Origin: G965205725 sp965205725
Lineage (GTDB): Bacteria > Pseudomonadota > Gammaproteobacteria > Pseudomonadales > Halieaceae
NCBI GenBank assembly: GCA_965205725.1
Contig: OZ242189.1
Location: 2,356,001-2,420,000, forward strand
Length of the DNA stretch: 64,000 bases
Direction of reading: 5' to 3'
The notes below the pieces were generated by a model, which saw only the letters and a list, made by a program, of their open reading frames with translations, searched no databases and was not told the origin of the DNA. A program made the translations under genes and the position numbers. Of this stretch, positions 43,975 through 51,984 are shown piece by piece (the stretch's first letter is position 1; every line of letters begins with the position of its first letter).

Positions 43975-44879
43975 GGGCAGCGCTGTGGTAGGCGGGGGGG
44001 GGGGGGTAAAATAGGCAACGATATACCGCCGCCTATGCCCTCTCCTGCGCCCCCGGAGGTACTGTCAATCAGCGACTGTTCCAGGGCCAGGGCGCCGCCT
44101 TCGCTCACGTCGTTCAGAATCTCTGTCAGGCTGCCGGCATCATCCAGCGCCTCCAGGGTGCTGGCAAAACTGCCACCGCCTGCCTCAAGCAGGGAACTCA
44201 CTGCGGTCGGGTCGTCCAAGGCGGAGGTGACTACGGCCTCAATGATGGTCAGCAAGTCTTCCGCGTCTGCCTCTGGGGGCAGGCTCTCCAGCAGATCACC
44301 GACTTCGCCGCCAGTGGGGATTAACTCTGTCACCAATTCTGTCTGGGTGGAGGCCAGGTCGGCCACTTCGACGGCGAGTTGGGTGACTGTTTCCAGTTCT
44401 TGTACGGGGCTGGCGCTGACTTGATCCAGCAAAAGTCGGCCCACTCCCGCTGCGGCTTCTCCGCTGTAGGCCAGGCCCTGCTCGCTAAAGGACTGGGTAA
44501 AGTCCTGGGCGACGGCCAGTTTGTTGTCGGCGACCTGGAGGTCTGTGTTGCTAGCGCCGTTGAGGATGTCCAGCATCGCCGTGGCTGCGGTGAATTCACC
44601 GCTGGTGATACGCTCGCTGTAAAAGGCGAGCCCTTCGGCGTCGGGTTCACGGCTGAAGAGTTGCTGGTAAACCGCGGTAACCAGCTCTGCTGTTTCTGCC
44701 TCGCCTGTCTCCGTGCCGTAGAGGGCAACCGACTCCGGGGAGCTGGCGAAGGCTTCAACGATGGTCTCCAGGCCTTCACTATCAAGGCGATTGGCCCAGT
44801 AGTTTAATCCGGCAGGGTCAGCCGGGCGCCCGTAGTAGGCGATATATATTTTTTGAATCAGGATTAAAGCGTCTTCCAT
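43887..44879 (-). CDS. DUF4214 domain protein, N-terminal part of the split adhesin-like gene
   Basis: The ATG at 44879 follows GAGGG and opens a 330-codon frame. Two DUF4214-type units are visible: IAYYGRPADPAGLNYW (about 11-26) and LFSREPDAEGLAFYSERI (about 73-90). A helical acidic region follows, then a Gly/Pro hinge (GGGISLPILPPPP). The last 30 or so residues are out-of-frame translation of the Ig-like gene, which overlaps by 88 bp. Adding one C (or losing two) in the 13-C tract joins the frames into a protein of about 1,800 residues. The present sequence therefore reads as the OFF state or as a homopolymer error. Confidence 0.82.
   Translation of the reverse strand: MEDALILIQKIYIAYYGRPADPAGLNYWANRLDSEGLETIVEAFASSPESVALYGTETGEAETAELVTAVYQQLFSREPDAEGLAFYSERITSGEFTAATAMLDILNGASNTDLQVADNKLAVAQDFTQSFSEQGLAYSGEAAAGVGRLLLDQVSASPVQELETVTQLAVEVADLASTQTELVTELIPTGGEVGDLLESLPPEADAEDLLTIIEAVVTSALDDPTAVSSLLEAGGGSFASTLEALDDAGSLTEILNDVSEGGALALEQSLIDSTSGGAGEGIGGGISLPILPPPPRLPQRCPWHTRRHQTTRPGWPWTVASSWLLQVRFN
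43994..44006. repeat. Homopolymer of 13 G (13 C in the coding strand) at the frame break
   Basis: The tract encodes the proline hinge between the DUF4214 part and the Ig-like repeats. Frame arithmetic (44879 versus 43974) shows that a +1 or -2 length change, or a -1 ribosomal slip, restores one continuous reading frame. Tracts of this length are the classical basis of slipped-strand phase variation. Confidence 0.9.
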
Positions 44880-45011
44880 TGTTAAAGCCCTCTTTGTAAA
44901 TGGCGTGAGTGGTTTATGACCATTTAGTCTTTGCAGGTTAGTACATTGTGGCTGACCCGACAAGGCTGGCTGGCGAGGATCCGGGTTCAATACCTGTGCA
45001 GTTTACGCACT

Positions 45012-45295
45012 TCACCCATTCAGCGGCCGAAACTGGCAGCCTTGTTCCGGCGGTATAGATTGAAACTGGCTCTCTTCGCGCACATTACAGGCAAAGAGAC
45101 CTTTGCACGAAAGCCATTTCACCTGCATGCTGCGTTAAAATCGTACTCAATCGGTCATTTATAAGCATAAACTCCCTCATTCCGTGCGTTTTGCCTTGCC
45201 TGAAAGTGAAATCATCTTCCGTGCAAAGGTCTCGCAAAGGCAATACCGCCAATGCGACCGCCGCTGGTCACAACGCCTTTGCCTGCAATTTCCAT
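45012..45295 (-). pseudogene. Relic of an SDR-family dehydrogenase gene, interrupted by a MITE
   Basis: An ATG at 45295 overlaps the stop of the LLM gene (TGATG), and the first codons read MEIAGKGVVTSGG, the start of a short-chain dehydrogenase (Rossmann T-G-G). If the MITE and one copy of its duplication are removed, the frame continues through a CNVREESQ segment like the second Rossmann strand region, then stops at 45012 after about 48 codons. Most of the gene is deleted. It was probably the last gene of the acyl-CoA dehydrogenase operon. Confidence 0.55.
45096..45233. mobile_element. MITE-like element, copy 2 (138 bp), with 5-bp target duplication
   Basis: It has the same GAGACCTTTGCACG/CGTGCAAAGGTCTC ends as the copy at 17188-17349, with GCAAA on both sides (45091-45095 and 45234-45238). 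The rest of the 415-bp gap between the DUF4214 gene and the LLM gene holds the SDR relic and the leader of the DUF4214 gene, in which I recognise no clear promoter hexamers. Confidence 0.88.
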
Positions 45296-46335
45296 CAGAG
45301 TATTTCTTCCGCAACCAGCTCCATTACTTCAGGGTCTTGAATAGCCATCAGCATGCTGCCGACTTCGCCGCGTGTACCCGCTTCTTTCCAACGCTGCAGG
45401 CGCTCGCGCACGCGAGCCTTGGGGCCAACCAAACACACCTCGTCAATGAGCTGTTTCGGAATTGATGCTTCGGCGGCCTGTTTTTGTCCAGACAGGAACA
45501 ACTCCTGGATACGCGCAGCTTCATCCCCATATCCCAGGCGCGTGGCATAATCGTTGTAGAAGTTTTTGCCCTTGGCACCCATGCCGCCAATGTACAGGGC
45601 GAGGTAGGGGGCCGCTGCTGCGTAGGCAGCGTCCAGGTCTTCGTTGACAATGACCGATACAAACGGAGCAACATCAAAATCCTTCAAACTCTTGCCACTA
45701 CCCGCCTTCACAAATCCGGCTTCCAGATCCTCCGCGAACAGCGAGTACTTGTCCGGGTCCATCCAAACCGGGAACACACCATCGGCAACTTCAGCAGCAG
45801 CCCGCAAGCCCGCTGGCGTAATAGAGGCTGTGTAAATCGGTATATCGGTGTTCGGAGCCAAAATAGACTTCAAAGGTTTACCCAGGCCGGTGGCTCCCGC
45901 CGCCTTGGTGGGCATCTGGTATTCCACGCCGTCAAACTCAACCGGCCCAGCCCGCTCCATAATCGCACGCATTATTTGAATGTATTCACGAGTCCGGGTA
46001 ATGGGCTTGCCGTAAGGCGTGCCGTGCCAGCCTTCTACAACTTGCGGGCCGGAAGCACCCAAACCAACAATGAATCGATCATTGGACATCTGAGCCAGCG
46101 ACATTGAGGTCATGGCAGCCATTGCCGGAGTGCGCGCCGACATCTGCATGATAGCGGTGCCGGCTTTGATTTTTTCAGTTTGCGCCAGTATCCATGTGGC
46201 CACTGTCACCGCGTCAGAACCATAGGCCTCGGCAGTCCAGACTGAGTCAAAGCCCAGCTTTTCCGCGTGCTTGATGGCCTCCATTGGTATGTGAATTTGC
46301 TTGCCTGAGTAGCCCAGTTGTAATCCTAGTTTCAT
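45295..46335 (-). CDS. LLM-class flavin/F420-dependent oxidoreductase
   Basis: A 346-residue luciferase-like protein with the segments ERLGFDSVWTAEAYGSD-like (as EKLGFDSVWTAEAYG), DRFIVGLGASGPQVVEGWHG and IPIYTASITPAGLRAAAEVADG. The ATG at 46335 follows GGAG. The upstream TTG at 46353 overlaps the dehydrogenase gene and is unlikely. It is cotranscribed with two acyl-CoA dehydrogenases, so it may act on a CoA-linked or hydrophobic substrate. The cofactor (FMN or F420) is not settled by sequence. Confidence 0.87.
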   Translation of the reverse strand: MKLGLQLGYSGKQIHIPMEAIKHAEKLGFDSVWTAEAYGSDAVTVATWILAQTEKIKAGTAIMQMSARTPAMAAMTSMSLAQMSNDRFIVGLGASGPQVVEGWHGTPYGKPITRTREYIQIMRAIMERAGPVEFDGVEYQMPTKAAGATGLGKPLKSILAPNTDIPIYTASITPAGLRAAAEVADGVFPVWMDPDKYSLFAEDLEAGFVKAGSGKSLKDFDVAPFVSVIVNEDLDAAYAAAAPYLALYIGGMGAKGKNFYNDYATRLGYGDEAARIQELFLSGQKQAAEASIPKQLIDEVCLVGPKARVRERLQRWKEAGTRGEVGSMLMAIQDPEVMELVAEEIL

Positions 46336-46349
46336 GAGTGATCTCCGAT

Positions 46350-47489
46350 TCAATGTTGTGTTGAGTGGTAAGAAATTTCGTTAAATTTTTGCTGGTGATA
46401 ATCACCATTGCCAAAAGTGGTATTGATCATCATTAAACGCTTGGCATAGTGGCCAACAGACAGCTCATCAGTCATACCCATGCCACCGTGAATCTGTATA
46501 GCTTCGTCGCCCACCAGTTTGCCGTGGCGCGCCACCATAACCTTGAGGCCATGCAAGTCACGCTGCTCTTCAGCACTTTGCTCCAGCGAAGAACAGACAG
46601 CGCGTATCAGCATAGAGCGGGTTTGTTCACAGGACATAAAAGTTTCAACCATACGGTGCTGTAGCGCCTGGAACGAACCAATGGCTACGCCAAACTGCTC
46701 GCGGGTGCGGGTATATGCAACAGTCGTATCGTGCAGGTGCTGCATAATGCCCACCGCTTCGGCGCACAAGGCCAGTGTCGCAGAATCTACGACTTGCGAA
46801 ATAGCAGCCAGCGCATCTCCCTCACTGCCCAACAAGGTTCCCTGAGCGTTATCAAAGCTGATATTTGCGACGGTCTGGCCATCCATAAGTCGATAGCTTG
46901 AGCGAGATACACCGGCGTCAGCGGCATCAACCAGAAACAGGCTGATGCCCGTTTCATCCAGTTGCCCGCCACTGGTACGCGCCGATACAACCAGCTTGCC
47001 AGCGGACATGCCATTGAATACCACGGTTTTCTCGCCGCTTATACGATAGCCGTCACCCGATTGGCTGGCGCCAGCACTGACATTGTTCAGGTCAAAACGC
47101 GACTGCCGCTCCAGATAGGCAAACGCGCCCTGCAACTCGCCGCCAATGACCGCTGTCAGCAGTTCTTCTTTTTGTTCAGCGCTACCACATGCCTGCACCA
47201 AACCACCAAACAGCAACACAGTAGCAAGGTAGGGTTCCACAACCAGGCCTCTGCCCAGTTCTTCCATCACCACCATGGTATCAACCGCGGAACCACCATA
47301 GCCACCGTGGTCTTCAGCAAATGGCACTGACAACCAGCCAAGCTCAGCGAAAGTCTGCCAGTTTTCAGCGCTAAAACCACCATCACGGCTAACATTGTCG
47401 CGGCGCTTCTCAATGTCGTAGTTGTCCTGAACAAATCGTGCAACGCTATCTTTGAGCATTGCCTGCTCTTCTGAGAGATCAAAATTCAT
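46350..47489 (-). CDS. Acyl-CoA dehydrogenase family protein (subunit 2 of a likely pair)
   Basis: A 379-residue acyl-CoA dehydrogenase-fold protein (MNFDLSEEQAMLKD start, FNGMSAGKLVVSAR middle, QIHGGMGMTDE near the C-terminus). The usual IYEGT motif with the catalytic glutamate is absent. In its place is a region ending TTFGNGDYHQQ. Steroid-degrading bacteria often form alpha2beta2 dehydrogenases from two adjacent genes, where one subunit lacks part of the active site. This arrangement, 14 bp from the other gene, fits that type. Confidence 0.86.
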   Translation of the reverse strand: MNFDLSEEQAMLKDSVARFVQDNYDIEKRRDNVSRDGGFSAENWQTFAELGWLSVPFAEDHGGYGGSAVDTMVVMEELGRGLVVEPYLATVLLFGGLVQACGSAEQKEELLTAVIGGELQGAFAYLERQSRFDLNNVSAGASQSGDGYRISGEKTVVFNGMSAGKLVVSARTSGGQLDETGISLFLVDAADAGVSRSSYRLMDGQTVANISFDNAQGTLLGSEGDALAAISQVVDSATLALCAEAVGIMQHLHDTTVAYTRTREQFGVAIGSFQALQHRMVETFMSCEQTRSMLIRAVCSSLEQSAEEQRDLHGLKVMVARHGKLVGDEAIQIHGGMGMTDELSVGHYAKRLMMINTTFGNGDYHQQKFNEISYHSTQH

Positions 47490-47503
47490 GTCTGTTTTCC
47501 TGC

Positions 47504-48685
47504 TTATTCCAGGCCGAGAACGGCCTTGGCGATAATGTTCTTTTGCACTTCATTCGAGCCACCATAAATTGTCGCGGCGCGCCCATACATATAACCCTCT
47601 CGTGCGTCGGCACCAAAATCGTGACCACTGGCATCACTGCCGTCGGCTTCGCTGAGCACTCCCTGGTAATAACCGGCGGCTTCCATCCGCAGTTCCTGAA
47701 CCGCTTGTTGCAGCTCGGTGCCTTTAATTTTCAAGAGCGATGACTCAGGGCCCGGGGCTGAACCCGTGGCAACCGTTGCCAACACACGCAGCTCGGTGTA
47801 CTCCAACGCCATCAACTCGATTTCTGCATCGGACAGGCGACGCTGAAACGAGGCGTCTTCCAGCAAGGGGCGGCCACCGTGAATCTCTTGCGCTGCAAGC
47901 GCTTTTACACCGCGCAGGTTACTGCGGGTATTCGCCACTTCCGCGATGCCGCTACGCTCGTGCTGCAACAGTGCCTTGGCGTAAGTCCAACCATGGTTTT
48001 CCTCACCAATTCGATTGGCAACCGGCACCCGCACATCGGTGAATTCCACTTCGTTCAACGTGTGACGGCCATCAATGCCAATAATTGGATTGACCTTAAT
48101 ACCGGGGGTTTTCATATCAATGAGCAGAAAGCTGATGCCCTGCTGACGCCTGCCTTCATTACTGGTGCGCACCAGACAAAATATCCAGTCAGCGTACTGC
48201 GCATAACTGGTCCAGACCTTGGCGCCGTTAATTACATAGTCATCACCCTCTCGTTCAGCCTTGGTTTTCAGTGCCGCCAAATCAGACCCGGCGCCAGGCT
48301 CAGAGTAGCCCTGGCACCACCAGTCTTCACTCTTGAGGATACGCGGCAAAAACTTTTCTTTTTGCTCATCGTTACCAAAGGTATAGATAACAGGCGCCAC
48401 CATGGTGAGACCGAAGGGAATCACATTGGGCGCATCCGCTGCAGCGCGCTCTGTTTCGAAAATAAACTTCTGCGTGCTGTTCCAGCCCGTACCGCCGTAT
48501 TCAGCGGGCCAACCAGGGGCAAACCAGCCCTTGGCGTACAAGGTTTTTTGCCAGTCAATCTGAGCCTGACGAAAGGTCGATTTATCGTTTAAGCCGGCCT
48601 TTACTGCGTCGGTATAATGATTGGCAAACCACTGCCGAACGTCGTTTTGAAAGGCAGTTTCTTCTTCACTAAAACGGGTATCCAT
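47504..48685 (-). CDS. Acyl-CoA dehydrogenase family protein (subunit 1 of a likely pair)
   Basis: The 393-residue protein starts at the ATG at 48685 (MDTRFSEEE) behind CAGGAG; the frame is open to 48787. Family segments: YSEPGAGSDLAALKT (flavin contact), INGAKVWTSYAQYADW and, near the end, ATIYGGSNEVQKNII. The last places glycine where short- and medium-chain enzymes have the catalytic glutamate (IYEGT), as in steroid-type FadE proteins. It is the first gene of the dehydrogenase-LLM operon. Confidence 0.87.
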   Translation of the reverse strand: MDTRFSEEETAFQNDVRQWFANHYTDAVKAGLNDKSTFRQAQIDWQKTLYAKGWFAPGWPAEYGGTGWNSTQKFIFETERAAADAPNVIPFGLTMVAPVIYTFGNDEQKEKFLPRILKSEDWWCQGYSEPGAGSDLAALKTKAEREGDDYVINGAKVWTSYAQYADWIFCLVRTSNEGRRQQGISFLLIDMKTPGIKVNPIIGIDGRHTLNEVEFTDVRVPVANRIGEENHGWTYAKALLQHERSGIAEVANTRSNLRGVKALAAQEIHGGRPLLEDASFQRRLSDAEIELMALEYTELRVLATVATGSAPGPESSLLKIKGTELQQAVQELRMEAAGYYQGVLSEADGSDASGHDFGADAREGYMYGRAATIYGGSNEVQKNIIAKAVLGLE

Positions 48686-48834
48686 CTTGAACTCCTGAAC
48701 CATTCCACGTTTGTTGCGACAGTCAGCGTTAAAATGATGATTGCCAGTTAAAAAGACATTTGAACTTACAGTATGTTTCTCTATCATTCAAGTAGGTTGC
48801 CCCTTAAAACCAGATTCCAGAGGCGGTATTTAAT

Positions 48835-49317
48835 ATGGCAGATTTGTTGATTCGCCCCACCACTATTGAGGATGCACCACTGATTCTCCATTTTATACAT
48901 GAACTGGCGGTCTGCGAGAAGGCGGAAGCCGAAGTAGAGGCAACCGAAGCGCATATTCACAGAACAATTTTCTGTGAGAATCCGTTGGTGGAGGCGCTGA
49001 TCTGTGAACACAACGGCGAGCCTATTGGCTTTGCGGTGTTCTTTCACAACTATTCAACCTGGACCGGCAAACTGGGGCTGTTTCTGGAAGATTTGTTTAT
49101 ATCCCCCGAATCAAGAGGACTCGGTGGTGGCAAAGCGCTGCTAAAACACCTGGCAAAAATCGCTATTGAGCGCGATTGCGGCCGCTTTGAATGGAACGTT
49201 CTGGACTGGAACACTCCAGCTATCAAATTCTATGAATCTTTACAGGCCAAGGCCCAAAGCGAATGGATTGGCTACCGCCTGACTGGCGAGGCACTGCAAA
49301 ATCTGGCTAACTCATAA
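48835..49317 (+). CDS. GNAT family N-acetyltransferase (diamine acetyltransferase-like)
   Basis: A 160-residue acetyltransferase with the acetyl-CoA loop RGLGGGKAL (about 96-104) and the SAT1-like segments LEDLFISPESRG and WNVLDWNTPAIKFYE. The layout is that of spermidine/diamine N-acetyltransferases, but the substrate is not proven. Its 3' end overlaps the convergent epmB gene by 11 bp. Confidence 0.88.
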   Translation: MADLLIRPTTIEDAPLILHFIHELAVCEKAEAEVEATEAHIHRTIFCENPLVEALICEHNGEPIGFAVFFHNYSTWTGKLGLFLEDLFISPESRGLGGGKALLKHLAKIAIERDCGRFEWNVLDWNTPAIKFYESLQAKAQSEWIGYRLTGEALQNLANS

Positions 49318-50308
49318 TCCGCTTGTGTGCGCAGCCTGCCTCTTCGCGCACTAACTTGGGCAATAAGTACCCAGGGACACGGGCACTCAGACCTGCGTAG
49401 ATTGATCTGGCCTCGCTGTCTGGCATATCGAAATGAGCAGCCCCGATTACAGGGTCTAACAGGTGCAGGTAGTAAGGCATCACAGCCATCGCGAACAGGC
49501 CTTCACTCAACTGCGCAAGCACCGCCGGGTCATCGTTTACCCGTCGCAGCAAGACCGTTTGATTCAGCATGGTCACCCCGGCATCCCTCAATAAAGTACA
49601 GGCCACCCGTACCGCACCATCGAGCTCATTGGGGTGATTGGCGTGAATGGCCACGACTACAGACAGGCGCGAATTTTCGAGCAAACCGCAGAGCTCCGAG
49701 GTAACCCGCTGCGGCAGGCATACCGGCAAGCGGGTGTGAATTCGCAACCGCTGCACATGGGCTATGGCTTCAATCTCGGCAGTGAGTTCTGCCAGACGCC
49801 GATCATTCAGGAGCAACGGGTCGCCGCCGCTGAGTATGACCTCAGTGATGGAGGTATCCCTGGCGATATACTCCAGCGCTGCCTCTAATTGTTGAGAGCG
49901 GGGCTGGTGAGCTTCGTAGGGGAAATGCCGACGAAAACAATAGCGACAGTTGATGGCACAAGCCTCCGTGGTAAGCAGCAATACCCTGCCTTGATACTTG
50001 TGAATCACCCCGGCTTGCGGGCTGGCAGAATTCTCTTGCAATGGGTCCAGGCTGTAACCGGCCGGCTTGTCCAACTCTGCCGCTAGCGGCAACACCTGCA
50101 ACAGCAGTGGATCGTCCGGGTCACCGACCCGCATACGCCGAGCATATGGCAGTGGCACACGGCAGGAAAAGTCCACCTGATCTTCGGGTAACAGCGATAC
50201 TCTGGATGGTTCGAGCTGTAGAAATTCAAGCAGCTCGGCGCCGGAATGAAAAGAGTGTTGCAGCAGTTGTTGCCAGTTGCTGGATTCGTCAATTGATGCA
50301 GTCCGCAT
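49307..50308 (-). CDS. epmB: EF-P beta-lysylation protein EpmB (KamA-type radical SAM)
   Basis: EpmB turns L-lysine into beta-lysine, which EpmA then attaches to elongation factor P. The 333-residue protein has the radical SAM cluster motif CAINCRYCF (CxxxCxxC), HIRTR-like IHTRLPV, and the PLP-binding C-terminal portion typical of lysine aminomutases of the short EpmB type. efp and epmA are not beside it. It is the last gene of the run hrcA to epmB, 15 bp after the thioredoxin gene. Confidence 0.92.
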   Translation of the reverse strand: MRTASIDESSNWQQLLQHSFHSGAELLEFLQLEPSRVSLLPEDQVDFSCRVPLPYARRMRVGDPDDPLLLQVLPLAAELDKPAGYSLDPLQENSASPQAGVIHKYQGRVLLLTTEACAINCRYCFRRHFPYEAHQPRSQQLEAALEYIARDTSITEVILSGGDPLLLNDRRLAELTAEIEAIAHVQRLRIHTRLPVCLPQRVTSELCGLLENSRLSVVVAIHANHPNELDGAVRVACTLLRDAGVTMLNQTVLLRRVNDDPAVLAQLSEGLFAMAVMPYYLHLLDPVIGAAHFDMPDSEARSIYAGLSARVPGYLLPKLVREEAGCAHKRIMS

Positions 50309-50323
50309 GAGCGTGATTGGGGC

Positions 50324-51178
50324 TCAGTACATCAGACCAAATAATTTACGCTGAAACTCGACAGCCAGAAGATCGCCCTTGCCCAGGCTGGCGATAATGT
50401 CCAGCAGGGTCTCGCGGGTTGCACCATTGGCGTGGTCTTTGTCTTTTTCCAGAATGGAAATCAGCGTTTGCATGGCTTCTTTGTGCATACCGGCAGTGCT
50501 GTATTGCACGGCCAATTGCTGCCGCAAATCGAAGTTGTCCGGATCACTCGCCAACTGCTGCTCCAACGCTTCGACCTCTGGTGATTTGGCGGCGTCGCGC
50601 TTGAGCTGCACCTGCGCCTTCATCTGTTCCCATGCGGCATCCTGATCCGCCATGCGTACATCACCTAGCACGCTTTCCGCCTCATCAAGGCGATTTAGCT
50701 CTATCAATACCTGCGTATAGGCCAGAGTAATATCGTGACGCCGATTGGATTCAGCGTAGGCCCGCCGCAAAATTGGCAGTGCGGACGCGGCGTCATCACT
50801 GGCCAATAATTCCTGCGCTTGTTGTAACAAATCATCCCAGGGTTTGGGTAAATGTTTATCGAGAATTTCTCGTATCTGGCTCTCCGGTTGTGCACCGACA
50901 AAGCCGTCCACCGGCTGACCTTCTTTAATCACCATCACTGTGGGCAGGCTGCGAACAGCCAGTTGCTGAGCGATACCTTGCTGTTCATCAGCATTAACTT
51001 TGGCCAATAAAAACTGACCCTGATATTCGTCTGCCAGCTTGTCTAGCAAGGGCATCAGCGTCTTGCAAGGCTCACACCAGTCAGCCCAGAAATCGACCAC
51101 CACGGGTCGAACCATGGACTCATCAATCAAATATTGCTGGGCATTGCCGGCGTCGATATTGACGATGTGGTCACTCAT
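50324..51178 (-). CDS. cnoX: CnoX/YbbN-like thioredoxin with TPR domain (chaperedoxin)
   Basis: The 284-residue protein joins a thioredoxin domain (1-110) to TPR-like helices. The redox site is WCEPC (C35 and C38), and the cis-proline loop is RSLPTVMV. E. coli CnoX has lost the first cysteine, whereas this one keeps both and could be an active reductase. CnoX protects proteins from oxidative aggregation and passes them to DnaK/GroEL. Its location after dnaK, dnaJ and dapB, overlapping dapB by 4 bp, fits that role. Confidence 0.88.
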   Translation of the reverse strand: MSDHIVNIDAGNAQQYLIDESMVRPVVVDFWADWCEPCKTLMPLLDKLADEYQGQFLLAKVNADEQQGIAQQLAVRSLPTVMVIKEGQPVDGFVGAQPESQIREILDKHLPKPWDDLLQQAQELLASDDAASALPILRRAYAESNRRHDITLAYTQVLIELNRLDEAESVLGDVRMADQDAAWEQMKAQVQLKRDAAKSPEVEALEQQLASDPDNFDLRQQLAVQYSTAGMHKEAMQTLISILEKDKDHANGATRETLLDIIASLGKGDLLAVEFQRKLFGLMY

Positions 51179-51984
51179 TGTGAGAGGCCTAATACATCGC
51201 GCATGTCATACAAACCAGCAGATTGTCGGCCAAGCCAGTTGGCGGCGCGGGCCGCGCCGCGAGCAAAACTCATGCGGCTCGAAGCCCTGTGGGTAATCTC
51301 CACTCGCTCCCCTTCCGCGGCAAACGTCACCGTATGATCACCCACAATATCGCCGGCCCGCACTGTCGCAAAACCGATTGTGTCTTTATTGCGAGCGCCG
51401 GTCTGCCCCTCGCGCCCATACACGGCCACTTTGGACAAATCGCGAGCCAGCGCGTCGGCAACCACTTCGCCCATGCTCAATGCGGTACCCGACGGCGCGT
51501 CGATTTTGTGGCGGTGGTGGGCCTCGTACACTTCAATGTCTGAATCTTCACCCAGTACACGCGCGGCCATAGCCAGTAGTTCAAAGCAGACGTTAACGCC
51601 TGTACTAAAATTGGAGGCCTTGCAAATGGCAATGCTGTTGGCCGCAGCTTCGATTTCGGCATGCTGCTCCGCTGTAAAACCAGTGGTTCCAATCACCATC
51701 ATTTTACCTGCTGCTGCGCAAGCCTGCGCATTGGCAAGCGTCGCCAACGGCACGGTAAAATCAATTAGCATGTCAAAGTCATTGATAACTTCAGAAATGT
51801 CGCCAACAACACTGACACCCAGTTTGCCCAGGCCCGACAACTCGCCCGCGTCAGTGCCCAGCAGAGAACTTTCCGGCTGCTCCAGGGCGGCGGCAAGTTC
51901 CAGCCCGTCAGTGTTATTAATCGCTTCGATTAAGGTGCGTCCCATTCGCCCTGCGGCACCGGTAACACCAATCCGTATGCTCAT
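51175..51984 (-). CDS. dapB: 4-hydroxy-tetrahydrodipicolinate reductase
   Basis: DapB makes tetrahydrodipicolinate for lysine and peptidoglycan. The 269-residue enzyme has the nucleotide-binding GVTGAAGRMGR (7-17) and the catalytic block EAHHRHKIDAPSGTAL, both intact. Both ends overlap neighbours by 4 bp (dnaJ upstream, the thioredoxin downstream), so translation is coupled. Confidence 0.96.
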   Translation of the reverse strand: MSIRIGVTGAAGRMGRTLIEAINNTDGLELAAALEQPESSLLGTDAGELSGLGKLGVSVVGDISEVINDFDMLIDFTVPLATLANAQACAAAGKMMVIGTTGFTAEQHAEIEAAANSIAICKASNFSTGVNVCFELLAMAARVLGEDSDIEVYEAHHRHKIDAPSGTALSMGEVVADALARDLSKVAVYGREGQTGARNKDTIGFATVRAGDIVGDHTVTFAAEGERVEITHRASSRMSFARGAARAANWLGRQSAGLYDMRDVLGLSQ

